The translations under genes were made by a program, and so were the position numbers. The notes below the pieces were generated by a model that was not told the origin of the DNA, did not search any database, and worked only from the letters and a program-made list of their open reading frames with translations. From the NCBI GenBank assembly GCA_963695135.1, contig CAVOGA010000002.1:620001-684000 (forward strand): 64,000 bases of DNA, written 5' to 3'. The stretch is from Marinihelvus sp963695135. Its GTDB lineage: Bacteria > Pseudomonadota > Gammaproteobacteria > Xanthomonadales > SZUA-36. Shown one piece after another: positions 47,601 through 57,000 of this stretch (the first letter of the stretch is position 1; the number at the start of each line of letters is the position of its first letter).

Positions 47601-48875
47601 CTATTCCTGGCCGCTGGCAGTCTGCGGCTGGTTCTCGTACAGCATCAACGGCTCGGCCTCGCCTTCGATCACGGACTCGTCGACCACGACCTTGGTGACG
47701 CCTTCCATGGACGGCAGCTCGTACATGGAGTCGAGCAGCACGCTCTCGAGGATGGTGCGCAGGCCGCGGGCGCCGGTTTTGCGGGCCATGGCCTTGCGGG
47801 CAATGGCGCGCAGGGCATCGTCACGGATGTCGAGCTCGCAGCCTTCCATCTGGAACAGCAGGCCGTACTGCTTGACCAGGGCGTTCTTGCGGCTCGACCA
47901 GGATCCGCACCAGGGCGTCCTCGTCCAGCTCCCGCAGCGTGGCGACCACCGGCAGGCGGCCGACAAACTCGGGGATCAGGCCGTACTTGACCAGGTCTTC
48001 CGGCTCTACCTTGGCCAGCATTTCGCCGATGTCGACCTTGTTCTCGATGGACTTCACCTACGGCGGAGAAGCCGATACCGGACTTGGCGGAGCGGTCCTG
48101 GATGACTTTTTCCAGGCCGGCAAAGGCGCCACCGCAGATAAACAGGATCTGGCCGGTGTTGACCTGCAGGAACTCCTGCTGCGGATGCTTACGGCCGCCC
48201 TGCGGCGGCACCGAGGCGACGGTGCCTTCGATCAGCTTGAGCAGCGCCTGCTGCACGCCTTCCCCGGACACATCGCGGGTGATGGAGGGGTTTTCCGCCT
48301 TGCGCGAAACCTTGTCGATTTCGTCGATGTAGACAATGCCGGTCTGGGCCTTCTCCACATCGTAATCGCACTTCTGCAGCAGCTTCTGGATGATGTTTTC
48401 CACGTCCTCGCCCACGTAACCGGCTTCGGTCAGCGTGGTGGCATCGGCAATGGTGAACGGCACGTTCAGCATGCGCGCCAGCGTTTCGGCCAGCAGGGTC
48501 TTGCCCGAGCCGGTGGGACCGATGAGCAGGATGTTGCTCTTGGTCAGCTCGATGTCTTCGTCATTGCGACCGGGCTCAAGGCGCTTGTAGTGGTTGTACA
48601 CCGCCACCGACGAGCACTTTCTTGGCCTCTTCCTGGCCGATGACGTACTCGTCCAGGAAGGCGTGGATTTCCCGCGGAATGGGCAGGGACTCGCGATCTG
48701 TGCCGCTGGCTTCTTCCAGCTCCTCGCGGATGATGTCGTTGCACAGCTCAACGCACTCATCGCAGATGTAGACACTGGGTCCGGCAATCAGCTTGCGCAC
48801 CTCGTGCTGGCTTTTGCCGCAGAAGGAGCAGTACAGGATCTTGCCGTCGTTGCCGCCTTGCTCTTTATCGCTCAT
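47601..48875 (-). CDS. clpX: ClpX ATPase subunit, three frameshifts
   Basis: AAA+ unfoldase that feeds substrates to ClpP. About 424 residues when joined. N-terminal zinc-binding domain: YCSFCGKSQHEV and YICDECVELC (C-x2-C twice). Walker A GPTGSGKTLLAETLA, Walker B IVYIDEIDK, pore loop and sensor regions follow, then LIPEFVGRLPVVATL and TGARGLRTILE near the C-terminus. Breaks near 48612, 48058 and 47893. The ATG overlaps a spuriously extended clpP frame, but lies about 60 bp after the reconstructed clpP stop at 48937. A weak 7-bp hairpin (47566-47585) follows the stop. Confidence 0.94.
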
Positions 48876-48936
48876 TCGGTCGCTATCTTCCTCAATGCTG
48901 TTCTAACTATACGCTCTATCGAACTGAAACGATACT

Positions 48937-49559
48937 TTATTTCTTCGCTTCTTGCTTGCTGTGTGTCAAGCACGTGGTCAATCAGACCGTAGTCCTTGGC
49001 CATGTCCGGCGCCCATGAAGTTATCGCGCTCGGTATCATTGGCGATGGTCTCAACCGGCTGCCCGTGTGACTCGCCAGCAGTTCGTTCAGTTGCTCGCGG
49101 ATTTTCAGGATCTCGCGGGCGTGGATATCGATATCCGTCGCCTGGCCCTGGAAACCGCCCAGCGGCTGGTGAATCATGACGCGCGAATGCGGCAGGCTGT
49201 AGCGCTTGCCCTTGGCGCCGGCCGCCAGCAACACGCGCGCCCATGCTGGCCGCCTGCCCCACCACATGGTGGAAACGTCGGGCTTGATGAACTGCATGGT
49301 GTCGTAAATCGCCAGGCCGGCAGTGACCACGCCACCCGGGCGAGTTGATGTAGAGGTTGATGTCCTTGTCCGGGTTTTCCGACTCGAGGAACAACAACTG
49401 CGCGACCACCAGGTTGGCCATGTGGTCGTCAATCGGTCCGACCACGAAAACCACGCGCTCCTTGAGCAGGCGCGAGTAGATATCGTAGGCACGCTCACCG
49501 CGGGCGGTCTGCTCGACCACCATCGGGACCAGGTTAAGGGCCTTGGTTTCCATACTCAT
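48937..49559 (-). CDS. clpP: ClpP proteolytic subunit, several frameshifts
   Basis: Serine peptidase of the ClpXP/ClpAP machines, about 206 residues. LVPMVVEQTARGERAYDIYSRLLKERVV is the conserved N-terminus; SRVMIHQPLGG carries the catalytic His; the catalytic Ser motif (GQAASMGA) is split between frames near 49243. Other breaks are near 49345, 49065, 49010 and 48965. The raw frame runs into the clpX start, but removing one T at 48981-48982 gives DHVLTHSKQEAKK-stop at 48937, the normal ClpP C-terminus. Start ATG 49559 has AAGGGA six bases upstream; MSMETKAL at 49559 or METKAL at 49553 are both possible. Confidence 0.92.
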
Positions 49560-50871
49560 AGTCCCTTGCGCTGATTCGGCTGCGGCATTGATCAGTTCTT
49601 TGAAGCTCATGGCTTGCGCCTCCACTTTAGCGTTCTCGAGCGCCCAGTCAACCACCTGTTCTTCGAGCACGGAGCTCTCGATGGCCCGCATCATTTCCGG
49701 GTTGTTGTAGTACATCTGCACCACTTCCTGCGACTGCTCGTAGGTATCCGCCACGGTCTCAATGGCTTGCCGGACCCGGGCGCCGTCAACCAGGATGTCG
49801 TTCTGGCGGGCAATTTCGCCGATCAGCAGACCCGCCTTGACGCGCCGGCGGGCGATGTCCATGTACTTTTCGACCTTGCTGATTGTCCGGTTGTTCACCC
49901 CGCTGCTGCGCATCACGCGCCTGCAGCTGGCTGGCCTCGTTGTGCACCATGGACTCGGGCACTTCCAGCTCCGGGAAGACGTCGATCAGGCGCTTGAGCA
50001 CCTGGGTTTTCACGTAGGTCAGGCGGGCGCCTTTCAGTTCCCGTTCGAGGTTGGCGCGCACTTCCGAGCGCATCTCGTCCATGGCGCCGCTTTCAATGGC
50101 AAACGACCGGATGAACTCCTCGTCGATCTCGGGCAGGGTCTCTTCGCGAACACTGTCCACCTTGATGGTGGTCATGGCCGTCTTGCCCGCCAGCTCATCA
50201 ACGTTGAACTGGTCAGGAAAGGTCAGCTCCACCTCGACTTCGGTACCGGGCGCCTGCTTCTTGAGCACTTTTTCCAGCTCGTCGAAGCCTGACTGGCCGA
50301 TGATGATGCCCAGCAGGGTCATGCCCTCTTCCGGATAACGGCCGTCGTCGGTGCTCGCGGCATACTCAAACAGCACCTGGTCGCCCTTGCTTCGGCTTGC
50401 GCTCTACCGCGGCCCAGTCCCGGCGCTGCTCGCGCAAGGGTTTGCAGCATTTCGTCAATGTCCGCATCGGAAATCTCGGTTTCCGGCGCCTTCAGATCCA
50501 GGCTCAGCCGGATCGATTTTCCCGAATTCCGGGAACACCTCGATGGTCGCGGTGAACTCGAGATCCTTGTCGCCTTCCAGCTCGGGCACGCTCTCGATCA
50601 CCGGGTTACCGGCAGGCTTGAGCGACTCCTGGCGAATGGCATCGTAGAGCGAGGACTGCATCGTCTGGGACAGGATCTCGTTCCGGACACTGCTGCCGTA
50701 GCGCTGCTTGAGCACGTTCATCGGAATGCGACCCGGTCGGAACCCCTTCAGGCGCGCTGTCTTGCCAATCTCGCGCAGACGTTCCTCGATCTTGCCCAGC
50801 ACTTCTCCGGCGGGCACCTGTACGGTCAGGCGGCGTTGCAGACCACCTGAATTCTCAACCGTTACTTGCAT
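49557..50871 (-). CDS. tig: Trigger factor, several frameshifts
   Basis: Ribosome-bound chaperone with peptidyl-prolyl isomerase activity, about 435 residues reconstructed. The ribosome-binding signature is GFRPGRIPMNVLKQRYG near residues 44-60; the FKBP-type domain includes MLFEYAASTDDGRYPEEG...LLGIIIGQSGFDELEKVL; the C-terminal arms include LERELKGARLTYVKTQVLKRL and YYNNPEMMRAIESSVLEEQVVDW. Breaks lie near 50520, 50388, 49917 and, probably, 49570. In the raw sequence the tig frame runs in-frame into clpP without a stop; a shifted frame gives KGL-stop overlapping the clpP ATG, the likely true end. ATG 50871. Confidence 0.93.
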
Positions 50872-51007
50872 GAAACTAAACCTTCCTTATCAATAGCCCT
50901 GCTCTGTTCGGAACGCCCTGCTTGCGGGGAGACGTTACGGCGGCGGGGTCTGCGGGCCGGGCCAGCGGTGGACCGGGCGGGAAATCGTTGCATTGATCAC
51001 GTCAAAG

Positions 51008-51093
<86 letters not shown>

Positions 51094-51278
51094 TCTTAAG
51101 ACGCCAAGCCAGCGTTCCATTTTACCTGAAAAGACAAACGCAAGGTGTGTAGTTCGCGCAACAGGTAAGTGTAGACGCACCGGGCGCATTTCAAGACGTA
51201 CCCAGCCATCAAAGGTGCTGGCCTGGCCCGCGCAAAAGCCGGGCTTAAGCCGCCACGCGACTCTGCTAAGCTCGACGC

Positions 51279-52358
51279 ATGACGCGGGCGCGGCGCTTTC
51301 CTTTGAGGTTTACCCACCTGGCCTACTGGCTGGCCGTCCTGGTACCCCTGCTGATACCACTGGGATGGGCCCTGCGCGGGCAACCGGGCTTCGAGGTGCT
51401 GTTTGCCTGGCTGACCCCGCTGGTGCTGTTCGTGCTGCTGCCCGTGGCGGATGCCCTCATCGGTCGCGATGTTCGCGACCCCGCGCCGGACACCCGCTCG
51501 GCCATAAGCGACACGGCGGTGCCTGCTGTCGCGGCCATCAGCTATTTCGCTGTGCTGGGCTGGGCCCTGGCGACAGTGGCCAAACACCCCGCGGACTTTC
51601 CGCCGCTGGCGCTGCTGGGCTGGGTCGTTTCCCTGGCCAATGCCGGCGGCGTGATCGCCATCAATGTCGCGCACGAACTGATCCATCGCCGCAGCGCCTG
51701 GCAGCAACAGCTCGGCGGCCTGCTGCTGTCCTGCACCTGGTATGGCTGCTTCAAGCTGGAGCACCCGCGCTGGCATCACGTAAAGGTCGCCACGCCGGAA
51801 GATCCCAGTTCCGCACCCAGGGGCAGCAGTGTCTACACGCAGGTGCCGCGGGCATTGCTGTTGAACACCCGCTGCGGCTGGGCGCTGGGGGCCGAGGCCG
51901 CGCGCCGGGCGGGACGCCCGCCGTGGATGAACGAGATGCTGGCCTGGTACGGCATCAGCGCCGCGCTCACCCTGGCCGTGGTGCTGAACTGGGGCGTCCT
52001 GGCGGGATTCGTATTTGTGGGCCAGGCCATCGGCGCGGCAGCCCTGCTGGAGGTGGTCAACTACGTGGAGCACTACGGACTGCGCCGCCAGCGGCTGGAG
52101 AATGGCCGCTTCGAGCCGCCGCGCAAGCAACACAGCTGGGATGCGGATTTCTGGCTCAGCAACGCGCTGCTGATCCAGTTGCCCCGGCACGCGGACCACC
52201 ATGTCAACCCGACCCGCCCCTTCCCTGCCCTGCAACGCAGCAGCGAAGCGCCGCAGCTGCCCTTCGGCTATGCGACGGCGGTGCTCGTTGCATTGCTGCC
52301 GCCGCTGTGGCGACAGGTCATGGATAAAAGGCTGACGGCGCAGGACACCCGGGACTAG
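51279..52358 (+). CDS. AlkB-type membrane di-iron alkane monooxygenase
   Basis: Terminal hydroxylation of n-alkanes (or a related membrane hydroxylation) with electrons from rubredoxin. 359 residues and about six membrane helices. The His boxes are HELIH (132-136), EHPRWHH (161-167, followed by VATPEDP) and RHADHH (303-308), together with the AlkB-specific NYVEHYG (261-267). Canonical AlkB has HELGH and EHxxGHH, so two Gly positions are replaced by Ile and Trp. VATPEDP and NYVEHYG place it in the AlkB group and not among fatty acid desaturases. No rubredoxin, rubredoxin reductase or aldehyde dehydrogenase gene is beside it. Start ATG 51279, with a second ATG-less stretch upstream; no clear RBS. 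Confidence 0.9.
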   Translation: MTRARRFPLRFTHLAYWLAVLVPLLIPLGWALRGQPGFEVLFAWLTPLVLFVLLPVADALIGRDVRDPAPDTRSAISDTAVPAVAAISYFAVLGWALATVAKHPADFPPLALLGWVVSLANAGGVIAINVAHELIHRRSAWQQQLGGLLLSCTWYGCFKLEHPRWHHVKVATPEDPSSAPRGSSVYTQVPRALLLNTRCGWALGAEAARRAGRPPWMNEMLAWYGISAALTLAVVLNWGVLAGFVFVGQAIGAAALLEVVNYVEHYGLRRQRLENGRFEPPRKQHSWDADFWLSNALLIQLPRHADHHVNPTRPFPALQRSSEAPQLPFGYATAVLVALLPPLWRQVMDKRLTAQDTRD

Positions 52359-52391
52359 CGCGGGCGCCGGCCGGCGTGCCGGTCAATACCT

Positions 52392-53336
52392 TCAGACCGG
52401 TGTCTGCAACCCGTCCGCACGCCGGCGCGCCAGCCTGCGGCGGCGCCAGGCGCCACCCAGCTCACTCAGGGCAATACCGCCCAGGATCAGGCCGAGCCCG
52501 GCGTAGACCCGCAGGGGCAGCGTTTCCTGCAGCACCAGCGCGCCGGCCAACACGGCCCAGGCCGGCACCAGGTAGGTCACCGTGGTGGTAAAGGCCGGGC
52601 CGGGGCCCTGGATCAGGCGAAAATACAGCATGGAGGCAAAGCCGGAGCAGATCAGTCCCAGCACGGCCAGCGACATCCAGGGAATGAATCCGGCGGGAAG
52701 CTGCACGGCATCAAGGTTGGCAATGCCGGAAGGTGCGGCAATCAGGGCGGCCAGCAGGATGGTGCCGGTGGCCAGCGCCATCGGGTCCTGGTTGACGCTC
52801 ATGCGGCGTGCAAAGACGCTGTTGAGCGAATAGCTCAGCGCTGCGCCCAGGATGGCCAGCAGACCGAACAGGTGCATATTCCCGGACCAGTTGCCCAGGG
52901 ACGCCGGGCCGATCACCAGGATCACCCCGCTAAAGCCCAGCACAAAGCCGCCCAGGCGCAGCAGGGTCAGGCGCTCACCGGGCAAAAAGAAATGCGACAG
53001 CGTGTAAACAAACAGCGGACTGATGGCCATCAGCACCCCGGCCTCCGCCGAGGACACGTACTGCTGGCCCCAGGCGGTAAAGCGCATGGGCAGGATAATG
53101 CCCAGCAAGGCAATCACCGCCCACACGGCCCACACCCGCCCTTCCCGCGGCAGGCGCACGCCGCTGAACCAGGAGAACAGCAACAGGGCGAGCGCCCCCA
53201 GGGCGATGCGTGCAGCCACGAGCACCGCGGGCGGAAAGGCCTTCAGCGCCAATTCGATAAACAGGAACGACGTGCCCCAGAAAATGGTCAGCGCGAACAG
53301 CGCGATCCAGTCTGCCATGGTAGCGGCGCGCGGCAT
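52392..53336 (-). CDS. EamA/DMT-superfamily transporter
   Basis: About 314 residues with ten membrane helices in two EamA repeats: FALTIFWGTSFLFIELAL (first, with the W-G-T-x-F signature) and GLLAILGAALSYSLNSVFAR (second). The last helix ends LGLILGGIALSEL, then a basic tail (RRRRLARRRADG). These carriers export metabolites, amino acids or drugs; substrate unknown. The frame extends upstream to 53492, but MPRAATMADW at 53336 or MADW at 53318 starts next to the first helix and is preferred. It is divergent from coq7. Confidence 0.9.
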   Translation of the reverse strand: MPRAATMADWIALFALTIFWGTSFLFIELALKAFPPAVLVAARIALGALALLLFSWFSGVRLPREGRVWAVWAVIALLGIILPMRFTAWGQQYVSSAEAGVLMAISPLFVYTLSHFFLPGERLTLLRLGGFVLGFSGVILVIGPASLGNWSGNMHLFGLLAILGAALSYSLNSVFARRMSVNQDPMALATGTILLAALIAAPSGIANLDAVQLPAGFIPWMSLAVLGLICSGFASMLYFRLIQGPGPAFTTTVTYLVPAWAVLAGALVLQETLPLRVYAGLGLILGGIALSELGGAWRRRRLARRRADGLQTPV

Positions 53337-53490
53337 CTCAGCGCAGGCCCCGGGGCGCGCGATCAAGGGTTGGTAATGACATATTTGAAGTATGCAGGAA
53401 TCCGGGTGAAAACGCGGTGTTGCCGCGCCTGCCCGCGAGCGGTTGCAACTTTGACCTGCACTTGATCGTTTGGCCGGGACAATGCCGTGC

Positions 53491-54037
53491 ATGAATCACC
53501 CCGGCCCCGATTCACACCCTGCCCCTGTCCCGCGCGCTGATTCGCGAACTGCGTTCCGACCACGCCGGCGAGGCCGGCGCGGTGCAGATCTACCACGGCA
53601 TCCTGGCGGTCAGCCGGGATCAAACGGTGCGCGAATTTGCCCGCCAGCACCTGGTCACGGAGCAGCGCCACCTGGCGTTTTTTGATGCCTGGCTGAGCCC
53701 GCAGGCGCGGAGTCACGCCCTGCCGCTGTGGCGGCTGTGCGGCTGGGTGCTGGGAGCGGGCGCCGCGCTGGGGGGCGCGGATCACGTGTTCCGGACCATT
53801 GCCGCGGTCGAGCAGTTTGTCGACGGACACTACCGGGACCAGGTCCGGGCCATGCGGCACGAACCCCGGCTCGATGAGCTGCGCGGGATCCTGGAGTCGT
53901 TCCGCGAGGACGAGGTGCACCATCGTGACGATGCCCAGGAGCGGACCGCGGGCGGGCGTTCCCTGCCCGGCCGCTGCTGGGACTGGCTAATCGACTCCGG
54001 TTCCCGTGCCGGGGTCGTTCTCGCAAAACGCCTCTAG
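53491..54037 (+). CDS. coq7: Demethoxyubiquinone hydroxylase, one frameshift
   Basis: Di-iron monooxygenase of the penultimate ubiquinone step. The ferritin-like ligands are visible: RSDHAGEAGAVQIY (first Glu), EQRHL (E-x-x-H), VEQFVDGHY (Glu) and EDEVHHRDDA (E-x-x-H). HVFRTIAAVEQFVDGHYRDQ is characteristic of Coq7. About 180 residues, a bit short but complete. The N-terminus starts MNHPGP at 53491 in one frame and continues IHTLPLSRALIREL in another, so an indel near 53510 is needed; a start at 53482 is also possible. The 3' end is followed by a strong hairpin. Confidence 0.88.
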
Positions 54038-54040
54038 CAG

Positions 54041-54066
54041 ACGGGCGCCATGTGGATGGCGCCCGT
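54041..54066. terminator. Hairpin between coq7 and the giant gene
   Basis: Stem ACGGGCGCCA/TGGCGCCCGT (54041-54050, 54057-54066) with a 6-base loop between convergent genes. There is no long T-run on either side. Confidence 0.6.
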
Positions 54067-54068
54067 GC

Positions 54069-57000
54069 TTAAAGCCGGCGTCCCCAGGGACGGTCGCCGA
54101 ATACCCTCCGGCGCTGAACGATCACCGCGCCGGACATCAGCAGCAGCAGAACAAGCAGCGCCAGGCGGTGATTGACCGGAATGCCCACCGTGATGCCGGG
54201 GCGCGAGCCGGTGGGAACAGACGCTTCCGCCGTGTCACTCAGGACCTGTGAAGCCGGACCCTCACCCACCACCGTTGCCGTATTGAGCACCGAGCCCAGC
54301 TGCGTGTCACGGAAAGTAATCAGGTAGCTTCCGGTGCAGGTGAGCGTCGCGCCCGGATCCAGAACCGCCGGTTGGCCCGGCACACAGTCGAGGGCGCCCA
54401 GCAGCGGATCGGTGATTTCCACGCCGGTCAGGGTGGTGTTTCCGTCGTTGCTGGCAATCAGCTCGTAGTTGATGGTTTCATTCACGTTGCCGGTGCCGTC
54501 ACCGTTTTCGTCAACGAGGGTGGCCTGCTTGACCAGGCTCAACGCGATGCTTTGCGGTACCGGGACGCTGACCTGGTCCTGCACCGGACCTTCCTGATCG
54601 CTCACGGCGGTGCCGGTGTTATCAACCGAGCCCCGGTTCACATCTTCCTGAACCACCACGTAGGTACCGATCAACGTGCACTGCTCCTGCGGCTCAAGCC
54701 GCGCGCAGGGCGTGGTGCCGCCGGTAGGCGTGATCAGGTCGTCGCTCACGATAACGTTCGTCAACGCCGTGTTGCCCTGGTTGGTGGCGGTCAGCGTGTA
54801 CTCGAGCAGCGAGCCGACCTCGATCGGATCCGGGGCGCCGGACAGGACTTTCACCAGCCCCAGCGCGACCTCGATATCGGTCGGGGTGGTTTCCACCGCC
54901 CGGTTGTCGGCCGGGTTGATGTCCGCCCCGTTGCTGCCGTCATCGGTGATGGTGACCGCGTTGAACACCGCGGTGACGCTCTCCGGAACCGGGTCATCAA
55001 GCACCACGGCAAAGCTCGCCGTGCCCTGCCCGCCTGCTGCCAGGCCGCCTACGGCCAGGCTGCAACTGCTGCCCGCCAGGGCGTTGGGAACGCACACCCA
55101 GCCCGGCGTGCTGTCGGCGGCCGAGAACTGCGTGTCCAGGGGCACGGTCTCGTTGATGACCACGCCGGTCACGCCCTGGTTGCCGACGTTCCGGTAGGCC
55201 AGCGTGTAGCTGATCGTGCCTCCGGGCTGGGCAGTAATGCCGCCGTCAGTCTTGGTAATGGCCAGGTCAATGGACGTGCCCAGCGGCGCGCTGTCCGAAT
55301 CGCGGTTGTTGTCCAGGTTGGGATCCGCACCGTTGGCGCCGTCGTCGCTGACCGTGGCGGTATTGTTCACCGCGCGAACGCCGGCATCCAGCGGGTCGTC
55401 AATGCGCACGGTAAAGCTGGCAGCGGCCACATCACCCACCAGCACATTACCGATACCGAGGGTGCACACGCTGCCGGCGTTCGTATTTGGTACGCAATTC
55501 CAGCCGGGGGTGCTGCCTGCCGCGTCAAAGCTCGTGTTGGCCGGCACCTGGTCCGAAATCGTCACGCCGCTCGCGCCCTGGGCGCCCACGTTGGTCACCT
55601 GCAAGGCCCAGCTCAGCAGTTGCCCCGGCACGCCGGTAGCGCCGCCGTCATCCTTGCTGATCGCCAGGTCGGGCACGGCATCCAGCGGCGTATTGTCCGA
55701 CGCCGTGTTGTTGTCCGGGGTCGGGTCATCGCCATTGCTGCCGTCATCTGCAACCCGCGCGGTATTGCTGATCTGCTCGACACCCGGTGGCAGGCTGGCA
55801 TCAACGCGCACCGCGAACGTGGCGTTACCGCCGTCACCCGCGGCCAGGTCTCCCACCGCAAGCGAACACACGGCGCCCGGGGCGGTATTCGGCACACAGA
55901 CCCAGCCACTGGTGCTGGCCGCGGCATCAAAGGTCGTGTTGTCCGGCACCGTGTCGGTGAGCACCACGCCGCTGGCGTCCTGGGTGCCCACGTTTTCATA
56001 GCCCAGTGTCCAGGCGATCGGGCCACCGGCTGTTGCCGTTGCCCCGCCATCGTCCTTGTCGAGGACGAGGTCGGGCTGGGCCACAACCGGCACCACGGTG
56101 GGATCGCTGTCACCGGTCGGGTCGGTGGGGTCATCACTCAGGGTCGGCGGCAACTCCTCGCTGTCCACGATGGCCTGGTTGACAACCGACTCAACCCCCG
56201 CCGGCAGCGGGTTGTTGATGACCGTGTCATAGGTGATGGTGACGGTCTCGCCAACGGCCAGGGTGGGCACGCTGACCTGCACCGTAGTGTCACCACCCGT
56301 GTTGCCGATGCTAACCACACCGGCACTGCTCGTTACCGTGCCGGCAATCAGTTCGGAATTGGCATCCGGTGTGTCATCAACAACCAGCGCGGTGGCGGGT
56401 CCGGCACCGATATTCTCCAGCACCAGGGTATAGCGCAGGGTATCGCCGGCCGTGATGGAACCGGAACTGTCGTTATCCCCCTGCAGCGCAGCGGTTTTAA
56501 GCAGTTCGAGCTCGGGCACGGCTATGGACGCCGCCGCATTCAGGGGCGCCAGGTCACGGGCCGTGTCGTCATCGCCGGGCAAGGTATCGGCCGCCTCCAG
56601 GTCTGCCTCGTTCGGCAGGGGGTTGGGGTCCGGCGGCAGCACGGCCAGCGGCACTTCGAAGACCGCGCTCACCAGGCCGCCCACCGGCACGGTGCCGGCC
56701 GGAGACACGGCCAGCGGGTCCGTGACAAAGCGCACGGTCTGTTGCCCGGGTGCCGGCGTATCGGCCTGCACCTCCAGCTCAAAGCCGGTGGATACGGACT
56801 GCGTTGCCAGGGCGGACACCAGCCAGTCGGCGTCGTTCAGCACGTCGGTGATTTCGATGTCGTAGGCCGGCGCCGTGCCCGTGTTTTCCAACTGCAGCAC
56901 GATGCGCACCAGGCCGTCGGTCTGCAGGCTCATGTCCTTGGCAAGGCTCAGCTCGGGCGCGACGACTTCAACATCCGCCGTATCCTCCAGCGTGCCGATG

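Noticed and set aside
46017..50376. Programmed frameshifting or true pseudogenes in tig-clpP-clpX-lon
   Set aside because: More than ten breaks in a row, no slippery-site pattern, and homology on both sides point to sequence error.
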